DNA of 64,000 bases from Cryobacterium sp. PH29-G1 (GTDB lineage Bacteria; Actinomycetota; Actinomycetes; Actinomycetales; Microbacteriaceae): contig NZ_JASISY010000011.1 of the NCBI RefSeq assembly GCF_030063365.1, positions 55,607 through 119,606 on the forward strand, written 5' to 3'. Shown in pieces: positions 25,575 through 33,812 of the stretch (position 1 is the first letter of the stretch; every line of letters begins with the position of its first letter). The position numbers and the translations under genes were made by a program. Below the pieces are notes generated by a model that saw only the letters and a list, made by a program, of their open reading frames with translations, searched no databases and was not told the DNA's origin.

Positions 25575-27596
25575 ATGTTCATGGAAAGCCCCGGCGAGAC
25601 CAGCGTGAACCCCGTTATTCTGGCGGTGGAGCAGGCGCGGGGAATTCTCCTTGAAGCGTTGGGTGGGGTGTCGTTTGGGTTGCTCGGCGACGAAGAATCC
25701 CTCACCATGCTCCTCGCACTGGAGAGCGTGGGTCGGGTCATCGACGGAGCACGGGTGCTCTCCACGACGGATGTGTTGCGTCGGTCCGAATATTTCGATG
25801 CTGCTGCTGCCCAGGTTGGCGCTTCTACCGCTGTTTCTGCCGCTGCTGCGGGCAGTGCTGGTGCGGGCAGTACTGGTGCGGCGTCCGTGACGCCGGACAG
25901 CGCGCCGGCGGCCACGGGCACGGCGATCGCGTCGGGGCTGAGCGCGGCGGGGCTGGGGGCACCGACGCTGGGGGCGCCGACGCTGGGGGCGCCGACGCTG
26001 GCTCGTCGGCTGGGCTGTCGCAGCGGGGTTGACCTGGTCTGCACCCTCGCCCGGCTGTCCCGCAGCGAGGTGCGCCAGCGCGCCGCGCTCGGTCAGAAAA
26101 CCGGTCAGCGGATGCTCCTCGGCCGGCCCCTCGCGCCTACCTACCCCGTCCTCGGCGAAGCGTTGCAGGGCGGAACGCTCGGCGTGGAGCAGGCCCGAGT
26201 GATCGTGCAGGTGCTCGACGGCCTCCGCTCTGAAGTCGTGGTCGAGGACCTCGACCGGGTCGAACGCTCCCTCGTCGCAAGCGGTTCCGGCGCGATCACC
26301 CCCGAAACCGAGGGGCTCCCCGGCGCCGGCATCGCGTTCGCCCCCGAGTTGCTGCGGCAGCAGGGCATCCAGTGGAAGGCACGACTCGCGCCCGACGGCA
26401 CCGCGCCCGACGGCACCGCGCCCGGTGACACCCCGCCGGAACGGCGCAGCTGGCTCACCTTCGGCGCCCTGAGCAACGGCGGCTACAGCCTCAACGGCTG
26501 GTTCACCACCCTGGACCGCGCCATCATCGGCAACGTCTTCGACGCGTACCTCTCCGCCGCCGCCGCCCACCCCGTCCGCGGCGCCACCCCACGCGCCACC
26601 CCAGGCACCACCCCACGAGACACCCCACGAGACACCCCACGCACCACCCCACGCGCCACGGTCGCATTCCGTGAAACGGAACCCACCGACAACGAGCGGG
26701 TCGAGCCGATCGAACAAGGCGAACAGGGCGAGCAGGGCGAGCAGGGCGAACAGGGCGAACGGGCCGAGCAGGCCGAACAGGCCGAACAGGGCGAACCGAC
26801 CGAGCAGGACCAAAGCGAACAGGCCGAGGAGAGCAGGCAGGCCGAGCAGGCCGAGCAGGCCGGGCAGGGCGAGCAGGCCGGGCAGGGCGAGCAGGCCGGG
26901 CAGGGCGAGCAGGCCGGGCAGGGCGAGCAGGCCGAGCAAGCCGAACCGGGCGGGCAGTCCGGGCGGGCGGGTCCGTGCCCGCAGGAACCGGGCGATTCCC
27001 GCTCGATCAGCGAGAAACGAGCCGGCATCCTCTGCGCGGTGTTCGAAGCCGCAGCCCGACAACCCGACACCCCCACCATGGGCGGCGCCGCCCCGACCGT
27101 GCTCGTGCACATCAACATCAACGACCTCCTCACCGGCCGCGGCGCCGGCTGGATCGACGGTATCGACGGCCCCCTCACCACCACACAAGTCGACGAACTC
27201 CTCTGCGCCGGCGGCTACCAACCCGTACTGTTCGGCCAGCAGGGTCAGATCCTCCACCTCGGCACCAGCAACCGGTTCTTCACCGCCCAACAACGCCGAG
27301 CCCTCGCCGCCCGCGACGGCGGCTGCATCATCCCCGGCTGCACCGTGCCACCCCACCAAACCCAGGCCCACCACGTCAGACCCTGGCGCGAGGGCGGTCT
27401 GACCAACATCGACAACGCCGTCCTCCTCTGCAACGCCGCCCACAGCAGCATCGACACCTCCGGCTGGGACATCGACATGCGAGACGGCCGCCCCTGGATC
27501 CGCGGCCCGCTCCTGTTCGACCCCACCCAAACCTGGCGCCCCGCCGGCCAAAACCGCGCCGCCACCCCCACCGAAAAACCCACCTGGGAGAAATAG
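25575..27596 (+). CDS. DUF222 (13E12 repeat) protein with C-terminal HNH nuclease
   Basis: About 673 aa. The N-terminal half is the helical DUF222 domain (RSEVRQRAALGQKTG, YPVLGEALQGGTLGVEQARVI). The C-terminus is an HNH nuclease: CIIPGCTVPP (zinc Cys pair), QAHHVRPWREGG and NAVLLCNAAHSSID with the catalytic His/Asn set. Between them is about 130 residues of low-complexity repeats: GAPTL three times, APDGT twice, TPR/TPRDT, then GEQ and EQAGQG units (26712-26950). Families of such genes are numerous in Actinobacteria; their role is unknown and DNA cleavage is inferred. GAAGGAGG precedes ATG 25575 at about 12 nt. The unusually long repeat linker sets it apart from ordinary members (400-500 aa). 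Confidence 0.88.
   Translation: MFMESPGETSVNPVILAVEQARGILLEALGGVSFGLLGDEESLTMLLALESVGRVIDGARVLSTTDVLRRSEYFDAAAAQVGASTAVSAAAAGSAGAGSTGAASVTPDSAPAATGTAIASGLSAAGLGAPTLGAPTLGAPTLARRLGCRSGVDLVCTLARLSRSEVRQRAALGQKTGQRMLLGRPLAPTYPVLGEALQGGTLGVEQARVIVQVLDGLRSEVVVEDLDRVERSLVASGSGAITPETEGLPGAGIAFAPELLRQQGIQWKARLAPDGTAPDGTAPGDTPPERRSWLTFGALSNGGYSLNGWFTTLDRAIIGNVFDAYLSAAAAHPVRGATPRATPGTTPRDTPRDTPRTTPRATVAFRETEPTDNERVEPIEQGEQGEQGEQGEQGERAEQAEQAEQGEPTEQDQSEQAEESRQAEQAEQAGQGEQAGQGEQAGQGEQAGQGEQAEQAEPGGQSGRAGPCPQEPGDSRSISEKRAGILCAVFEAAARQPDTPTMGGAAPTVLVHININDLLTGRGAGWIDGIDGPLTTTQVDELLCAGGYQPVLFGQQGQILHLGTSNRFFTAQQRRALAARDGGCIIPGCTVPPHQTQAHHVRPWREGGLTNIDNAVLLCNAAHSSIDTSGWDIDMRDGRPWIRGPLLFDPTQTWRPAGQNRAATPTEKPTWEK
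26712..26950 (+). repeat. 9/18-bp in-frame repeat tract in the DUF222-HNH gene
   Basis: GGCGAGCAG-type 9-bp units (GEQ/AEQ) are followed by a four-fold 18-bp unit encoding EQAGQG. The tract is Gln/Glu/Gly rich, lacks hydrophobic residues and forms a charged linker before the nuclease domain. Confidence 0.85.
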
Positions 27597-27718
27597 CACC
27601 CTCGTCGCACCGCACCAGGCCAACGCAGCCATGCGACATCCCGACTCCACCGGCGAAGTCGTGGAGCTCAAGTCCCTCGGGATGCTGCCCCGAAGTGGGG
27701 TGAGCGACGCCCCCGTCT

Positions 27719-27740
27719 GTTCACCGGGAGGTCACAGACC
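27719..27740 (+). promoter_or_regulatory. Candidate PHO box before the exported metallophosphoesterase
   Basis: Two adjacent 11-bp units, GTTCACCGGGA (27719) and GGTCACAGACC (27730), match the PHO-box unit pattern G(T/G)TCAC. A possible -10, TAGCTT, lies 16 bp downstream (27757-27762) and the GTG start at 27797. The rest of the 200-bp gap has no gene. Confidence 0.6.
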
Positions 27741-27796
27741 AGACCGGTGACACGCCTAGCTTGTGAGTCTCCGCCCGTGAAACAAAGGCCTGTCCT

Positions 27797-30700
27797 GTGC
27801 GCATTTTCGCTCGCCCCTTCCGTTCGTCACTGACCGCCCTCGGCTTGGTGCTGCTGATCGGGGGTGGAGCGGGCGCCGTCATGCCGACTACGGCGGCTGC
27901 GGCTGCGGCTGCGGTCGCGGCGACCGGCGACCCGATTCCTCCGCTCCTGGTCACCGAGATCGCACCGGACAACGCCGGATACGACAACTTTGAATTCTTC
28001 GAGGTCACCAATACGACACAGCTGGACATCGACCTCGACCAGGCCAAAATCGGGCTGTTCTACATTTATGCCGACTCAGACGACCGCACCAGAGATGCTC
28101 CCTTCGTCGTTCCGGTCGGCACGGCCATTGCAGCTGGGAAAACAACGGTGTTCTGGCTCGATTACACCACCTCCACTGTGGATACCCAGGCCTTTACCAC
28201 GGAGGAATTCCGCGCGCACTTCGCCACCGAAACGGGATCCAGCGACGCGTATCCGGTCGTTCGTGTCACCGGGCAAGCGGGTATGGCCAACAGCGGTGGT
28301 CGAGGGGTACGCATCACCGACGGAACTTCTGAATCGATCAGTTGGGCCTACTACCCTGCGGGCACGGTCTCGGGCGACGAAAGCGCCCACTTTGGCACTC
28401 CCGCAACGAGCGACTCACGGTCACAGCAACTCGTACAGCCCCTCGGATCGCCCACACCGGGTGACCCCAACCCGGGAGTAGCACCCACCGCCACACCCAC
28501 CGCCACACCCACCGCCACGCCCACCGCCACGCCCACACCCACCGCGGCGCCCTCCAATGCCGATACCGCCCCACTGCAGATCACCGAGATCACACCGGAC
28601 ACCACCAATGTCGGGTCGGCCGACGGCTACGAATTCATCGAGGTGTACAACGCCACGGCCGCCCCGATCAACTTCGGCGATTACACGCTCAACTATCTCT
28701 ACCCCCTAGCCGACCTCACCAACAGTTCGACCGTGCGCTGGCCGAGCACACCCACCGATGTTGTGGTCAACGCCGGCAGAACGATCGTTTTCTGGATCAA
28801 GAACGGCCAAAATGACAGCCTCGGAGCCGGCGAATTCAACGCCGCCTTCGCGTCGAACCTCACGCTCGGCACCGACCTGATCGAGGTCTTTGCCGGCGGG
28901 ATGGCCAACGGCTCGGCGCGCGGAATCGAGATCCTGACGAACACCGGTTTCAGCGTCAGCACCGCCTACTACAACCTCGCCGGCGTCGACGATGTCGACC
29001 CGAACCAGGGCATCCAGTACGGCAACGACAGTTCGATGCCTGGTCGACAGCTCAACCTCGGCCATATCGCAGCCACGCCCGGAGCAGTTTTCTCGGCCCA
29101 AGTCGCCGGCGATCTCAAGATGGTCGCCGCCGACACGACGCTGCCGGTCATCGCCGATCACACCCTCGGTCAGATCGACCCCGCACAGAACTTCGCACTC
29201 ACCGCGACCGTCACAGACGACGTCCAAGCGCGCACCGTTCGCTTGCATCTCGCGAGCAATATGGACACCGACTTCACGACATTCAACCTGTCGACTGACG
29301 GCGCTGACGGCTACCGGTACGACCTGCAGCGGGTCGACCTCACCGGCAAACGCTGGTACGAGTACTACTTCACTGCCGGTGACGGCAGCACCGAGGCCAG
29401 AACCGCGATTGTGCGCGTCGACCTGACCGGCATCGACAATTCGCCGGTGCGGCTGAACCTCACCGAGGGCCAGTTCGTGTCCGGCACAGCACTGCTCTCG
29501 GCCGCCGGCGACAGCAGTGCTGGTTCAACGCCAGTGACACCCCTCTCCCTGAGCATCGACGCACAGACCGTCGCCACGAACCCCGAGTTGGAGTTCGCCC
29601 CGCAGTTTGTTTTTGAGGTCACCGCCGTCAACACGTTCTTTCAGAACGGTGTGCTGGTCGGTTCCGACGTGCTCCGCATCTTCGACGACGGCATCCCGGA
29701 GGGGTGGGAGACCCTCGCCACGCCGGTGCCGCTGACCTACCTGACGCAGGGCGACGATCTCGTCGTCAGCGTCTGGGCCGGCTCAAAGGTGGCGCCGGAA
29801 ATCAACCCGAACGAGAACAACGACGACTTTCAAATTCGCAACCCCCGCCTGGTCCTCCCCGACGGCCGCAGCATCCAGCCCGACGGTTATACCGACCCGG
29901 CACTCGTGCTCAACATGGGCGACAGCGCCGGCAAACTCGACTTCTACAACGCGAGCTTCACCATTCCCAGCGACGCCTACCAGGCCGTCGCTCACCTCTG
30001 GGACACCACCATGGTCTCCGACGGAACCCATTCGGTGCGGGCGAGCAACGGCCCCGACACGGTGATCCGCACGGTGAACGTCGACAACACGGCTCCGGTC
30101 ATGACCACATCAGCCGTCGCCGGCCAGCTCTACCAAGGCGAATTCATGATCGACGGTGCGGCGACGGATGCCGGTGCCGGTTTCGACACGCTCGTCGCGA
30201 CCCTCGACGGTCGCGCCATCGAACTGCCCTTTGCGACCTCGTCGATCAAGCTCACTGACGGCGAGCACATCCTGTTGCTGACCGCACAGGATCGCATCGG
30301 CAACGTCGGGGAGCTCAGCACCGTCTTCTCCACCCCGGTCGAGGAGCCCGGCAACGAGCTGATCACCCCGCTCGACGGTGCCGTGCTCGACGACGGCCCG
30401 CTCGACCTCAGCGCTCGGGCGACGGACCCGACCGGTGACCAGCTGGACGTGACCTTTCGGAGAGGATTCACCGCATCCGCTGCCGACAGCACCGTGCACG
30501 GCTACTCCGGCACCACCGCGGTCGCCGACGGCGCCGATCGTGCCGCCAAGACGTTGCTGACCGGCGAGCAGATCACGGCGATGTCCCGACTGGACGGCAC
30601 GACCGAGCCGATCACCTCCGACACTGACTTTCCGTACCAACTGTTCGAGGTCGATGTGCCGGCGGATGCCGGGGCCGATTTCACCGCGCGCGTGCGCTGG

Positions 30701-32410
30701 GATGGGACCGCCAACGCTGGCGCCAAGGTCTTGCTCTACGTGCAGAACGTGACGACGGGAATCTGGGAGGAATTCGACCGGCACGTAACCATCGGTGAGG
30801 GCGCCACCGCCTTCACCCTCGATGCCATGGTGCCCGCGGTTGATCACGCGGCGAACCAGATCATCACCGTGCTGATCCAACATTCTGAGGGCTTCGCCGG
30901 TGTCGACCTCTCGGACCGGGCGAGCACGCTGCCGGTCAATAACGTGAACGACACTCCGCGCTCGGACTATGACTTCACGCTCGCCGTCGAAACCGACACC
31001 CAGTACTACAACGACACCTACTACCAGCGTCAGCTCGATATTCACGATTACCTGCTCACGCAGCGCTCGGCCGTGAACCTGCAGTACCTGTTCCACACCG
31101 GTGACATCGTCGATAACTCGGAGGATGCGCACCAGTGGACCAACGCCAATGAGGCCTACAGCATGCTCGATGACGCCCAGCTGCCCTACGGCGTACTGGC
31201 CGGCAACCACGACGTCGGCCACAAAGACGCCGACTACACCGCGTTCAGCGCTAATTTCGGTGCCGACCGCTACGACAGCAACCCCTGGTACGGCGCCAGC
31301 TTCCAGGACAACCGCGGCCACTATGATCTCGTGACGGCCGGCGGAATCGACTTCATCATGCTCTACCTCGGCTGGGCGCCGAGCGACGAAGGCATCGCCT
31401 GGCTCAACGAGGTTCTCGCGCGGTACCCCGAGCGCACAGCGATCCTGAACCTGCACGAGTACATGCTCACCACGGGCGGGCTCGGTGCGGTGCCGCAGCG
31501 AATTCACGACGAGGTTGTGGCGACCAACCCCAACGTGGCCATGGTTTTCTCCGGGCACTATCACGACGCGTTCACCCGCATTGATGAGTTCGACGACAAC
31601 AACGACGGCACCCCCGACCGCTCGGTCTACCAGATGCTGTTCGACTACCAGGGTCTGCCCGAGGGCGGTCAGTCCTTCTTGCGGCTGCTGCACTTCGACA
31701 ATGCCACCGAGCAGATGAGTGTGCGCACCTACTCGCCCTACCTCGACGCCTACGACTCCGACGACCCCACCCTCGACCTGGAACACCAGGAATTCACCGT
31801 TCCATACGCGGCGTTCGGCATGAAGTCGATGCAGAAGACCCTAGCGACGGATGCCTTCACGGTCGATCTGCTCACCGGCAGTGATATTGCCGCGTTTGAC
31901 GCCGTGGAGAGCGGCACCGTAGTCACGGCGAGCTGGAGCCCCGGCGTCGGCACGCACGGCTGGTTCGCCTACTCCGAAGACCCCTACGGTGCCACGGCCT
32001 ATTCGGAGGTGCGCACCCTGACCGTCAACGCCTCGATCGTTCCCGAGGCGGTTGCGTCCGCGACGGCCTCGCAGGACGCGATCGAACCGGGCACGCCGGC
32101 CGGTGAATCGGCCGCGGCGGCACCGCGTGCGGCGTTTGCATTGAGCCAGCAGTCGCAGGCGTTGGCTGACGCAGCGAGCGCGGCCCTCGCCGCAGAAGCA
32201 GCCGCAGCGGGTGCCGACTCAGCAGCGGATGCCGTCGAATCGGCGCCGAACGCGGCATCCGCTGACGAGTCCGCCGGCACGGATGAGCTCAGTGCCGTCG
32301 ACGATACCGTGTCGTTCAACATCTGGACCCTAGCGCTGATCCTGCTCGGCGCCCTCGCCGCCGCAACGGCCATCGTGGTGGCGGTCCGCGTGGTGCGCGC
32401 CCACCCCTGA
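27797..32410 (+). CDS. Exported, membrane-anchored metallophosphoesterase with two lamin-tail domains
   Basis: 1537-aa surface protein. Order: signal peptide (1-40, AVMPTTAAAAA), lamin-tail domain 1 (about 48-220, LLVTEIAPDN...FEFFEVTN), Thr/Pro linker of ATPT repeats (229-255), lamin-tail domain 2 (about 258-430, LQITEITPDT...YEFIEVYN), Ig/FN3-like beta regions, a calcineurin-type phosphoesterase (about 1060-1290), an Ala-rich stretch and a C-terminal TM helix (about 1508-1533) with a basic end. Metal motifs are AVETDTQ (D-x-Q instead of D-x-H), HTGDIVD, LAGNHD, LHEYM and SGHYHD. It probably hydrolyses extracellular phosphodiesters (nucleic acid or phospholipid) to release phosphate; a PHO-like box upstream agrees. 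GTG start with AAAGG. Substrate unproven. Confidence 0.9.
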   Translation: MRIFARPFRSSLTALGLVLLIGGGAGAVMPTTAAAAAAAVAATGDPIPPLLVTEIAPDNAGYDNFEFFEVTNTTQLDIDLDQAKIGLFYIYADSDDRTRDAPFVVPVGTAIAAGKTTVFWLDYTTSTVDTQAFTTEEFRAHFATETGSSDAYPVVRVTGQAGMANSGGRGVRITDGTSESISWAYYPAGTVSGDESAHFGTPATSDSRSQQLVQPLGSPTPGDPNPGVAPTATPTATPTATPTATPTPTAAPSNADTAPLQITEITPDTTNVGSADGYEFIEVYNATAAPINFGDYTLNYLYPLADLTNSSTVRWPSTPTDVVVNAGRTIVFWIKNGQNDSLGAGEFNAAFASNLTLGTDLIEVFAGGMANGSARGIEILTNTGFSVSTAYYNLAGVDDVDPNQGIQYGNDSSMPGRQLNLGHIAATPGAVFSAQVAGDLKMVAADTTLPVIADHTLGQIDPAQNFALTATVTDDVQARTVRLHLASNMDTDFTTFNLSTDGADGYRYDLQRVDLTGKRWYEYYFTAGDGSTEARTAIVRVDLTGIDNSPVRLNLTEGQFVSGTALLSAAGDSSAGSTPVTPLSLSIDAQTVATNPELEFAPQFVFEVTAVNTFFQNGVLVGSDVLRIFDDGIPEGWETLATPVPLTYLTQGDDLVVSVWAGSKVAPEINPNENNDDFQIRNPRLVLPDGRSIQPDGYTDPALVLNMGDSAGKLDFYNASFTIPSDAYQAVAHLWDTTMVSDGTHSVRASNGPDTVIRTVNVDNTAPVMTTSAVAGQLYQGEFMIDGAATDAGAGFDTLVATLDGRAIELPFATSSIKLTDGEHILLLTAQDRIGNVGELSTVFSTPVEEPGNELITPLDGAVLDDGPLDLSARATDPTGDQLDVTFRRGFTASAADSTVHGYSGTTAVADGADRAAKTLLTGEQITAMSRLDGTTEPITSDTDFPYQLFEVDVPADAGADFTARVRWDGTANAGAKVLLYVQNVTTGIWEEFDRHVTIGEGATAFTLDAMVPAVDHAANQIITVLIQHSEGFAGVDLSDRASTLPVNNVNDTPRSDYDFTLAVETDTQYYNDTYYQRQLDIHDYLLTQRSAVNLQYLFHTGDIVDNSEDAHQWTNANEAYSMLDDAQLPYGVLAGNHDVGHKDADYTAFSANFGADRYDSNPWYGASFQDNRGHYDLVTAGGIDFIMLYLGWAPSDEGIAWLNEVLARYPERTAILNLHEYMLTTGGLGAVPQRIHDEVVATNPNVAMVFSGHYHDAFTRIDEFDDNNDGTPDRSVYQMLFDYQGLPEGGQSFLRLLHFDNATEQMSVRTYSPYLDAYDSDDPTLDLEHQEFTVPYAAFGMKSMQKTLATDAFTVDLLTGSDIAAFDAVESGTVVTASWSPGVGTHGWFAYSEDPYGATAYSEVRTLTVNASIVPEAVASATASQDAIEPGTPAGESAAAAPRAAFALSQQSQALADAASAALAAEAAAAGADSAADAVESAPNAASADESAGTDELSAVDDTVSFNIWTLALILLGALAAATAIVVAVRVVRAHP

Positions 32411-32418
32411 CCGCCAGA

Positions 32419-33339
32419 TTAGTGCCGGAGGATCGCTTCGACCTCGGCGAGGGTAGGCATCGAACTCGTCGCCCCTGACCGAGTCACCGAGACCGACGAC
32501 GCGACCGTCGCATAGCGCACGGCCTCGATCATCTGGTCGGGGGTCACTGCCGTTCCGCGCACAAAATCCACCGCTAGTCGTGCCACGAGCGCCCCGACGA
32601 AGGTATCGCCGGCCGCGGTGGTGTCGACCGCGTTCACCGGTCGGGCCGGCGCGAGACCGAGGGCCTCACCGTTGAACGCGACGACCGCTCCTTCCGACCC
32701 CAGGGTCACAATGGCCCAGGTCTCGCCGGCGCTGAGCACCTCGGCCGCGCGCACCGGGTCGCTCTCCCCGGTGAGTTCGGCGGCCTCCCCCTGGTTGGGC
32801 ACAACGAGGTCGACCGAAGCGAGAAAACCGGCCGGCAGCGGCACGACCGGTGCCGGGGTCAGCACGGTGAAGACCCCGGCGGACCGTGCAACGGCGATCC
32901 CATCGACCAGCGCCCGGGTGGGCAGCTCGCACTGCATCACCAAGAAGGCCGAGTCGGCCACGATGCCTCGCTGCTGCACACTCAGTGCGGTCACGGTGGC
33001 GTTGGCACCCGATACCACCACGATCGAATTCTCGCCGCTGTCCACCACGGCGATGTGAGCGGTGCCGGTGGGGGCATCCGCTGTGGCCAGTTCGGTCGAA
33101 CGGATGCCCTCGGTCGTCAGCAACGCGCGCAGCTGGGTGCCGTAGGCATCAGCGCCCACCGCTCCCAGAAAAGCCACGTCGGCTCCCAGTCGGGCCGCAG
33201 CGACCGCCTGGTTCAGCCCCTTGCCACCGGGAACGGTGCTGAACCCCTGCCCGAAGATCGTCTCGCCGGGCAAGGGCAGCCGCGCCTGACGTACGACGAG
33301 GTCCATGTTGGCGCTTCCGAGTACCGCAATCGTGTTCAT
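32419..33339 (-). CDS. rbsK: Ribokinase (PfkB family)
   Basis: Phosphorylates ribose to ribose-5-phosphate, 306 aa. The PfkB signatures are present: GSANMDLVV and PGGKGLNQAVAAARLG near the N-terminus and the catalytic AVDTTAAGDTFVGALVA near residue 235, with Asp as base and the anion hole. Length is standard. It is convergent with the phosphoesterase gene (8 bp between stops) and divergent from a small membrane-protein gene. No ribose transporter is nearby, so it probably salvages ribose from nucleosides, fitting the purine context (inference). Confidence 0.9.
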   Translation of the reverse strand: MNTIAVLGSANMDLVVRQARLPLPGETIFGQGFSTVPGGKGLNQAVAAARLGADVAFLGAVGADAYGTQLRALLTTEGIRSTELATADAPTGTAHIAVVDSGENSIVVVSGANATVTALSVQQRGIVADSAFLVMQCELPTRALVDGIAVARSAGVFTVLTPAPVVPLPAGFLASVDLVVPNQGEAAELTGESDPVRAAEVLSAGETWAIVTLGSEGAVVAFNGEALGLAPARPVNAVDTTAAGDTFVGALVARLAVDFVRGTAVTPDQMIEAVRYATVASSVSVTRSGATSSMPTLAEVEAILRH

Positions 33340-33377
33340 AGAGTCAGTCTCGCATCTGCCCGTGGAACAATGGGCTG

Positions 33378-33800
33378 GTGAGTTCTACCGAGCAACCCCA
33401 GGACCCGTCCGCCGATAATGTCGCCGCCGGCGAGACCAGCAGCCATGCCAACAGCGAGATCGTGCAGGCAGCGGCGACCGTGACCGTGCATCGGGCCCCG
33501 CGCTACCGCAACTTCATGCTGCTCGGAGCGATACTCGGGGTGCTGCTGGCCTTCGTCTTCACGCTCGCGTTCCCCGCCAACGATGAGTACGGTCGCCTGC
33601 AGATATTCGGTTTTCTCCTGCTCGGCGGGATCGCCGTCGGCGCCGGTTTCGGCGCGGTCGTGGCCCTCGTCATCGACCAAATCACCGGTCGATCGCGCAA
33701 GACGGCCGTCGCCGATAGACTGGGTGTGAATGACCCACGCGCCGCTGAGCCTGGCTCCGGTACCCCCAACGATGATTTTCACACGTTCAACGAGAAGTAA
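33378..33800 (+). CDS. Small two-TM actinobacterial membrane protein
   Basis: 140 aa: a polar N-terminus (about 45 residues), TM helix NFMLLGAILGVLLAFVFTLAF, a short loop PANDEYGRLQ, a second helix IFGFLLLGGIAVGAGFGAVVAL, then a polar tail ending DFHTFNEK. This layout is conserved directly upstream of purF in Actinobacteria and is sometimes labelled as a potassium-transport protein without evidence. Function unknown. GTG 33378 has no clear ribosome site. The purF TTG starts 12 nt after its stop, so the two may be co-transcribed. Confidence 0.75.
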   Translation: MSSTEQPQDPSADNVAAGETSSHANSEIVQAAATVTVHRAPRYRNFMLLGAILGVLLAFVFTLAFPANDEYGRLQIFGFLLLGGIAVGAGFGAVVALVIDQITGRSRKTAVADRLGVNDPRAAEPGSGTPNDDFHTFNEK

Positions 33801-33812
33801 AGAGGCTGAGGC

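Noticed and set aside
30110..31786. 558-aa minus-strand frame within the phosphoesterase gene
   Set aside because: Shadow of the sense domain; Val/Gly/His-rich with no recognisable domain.
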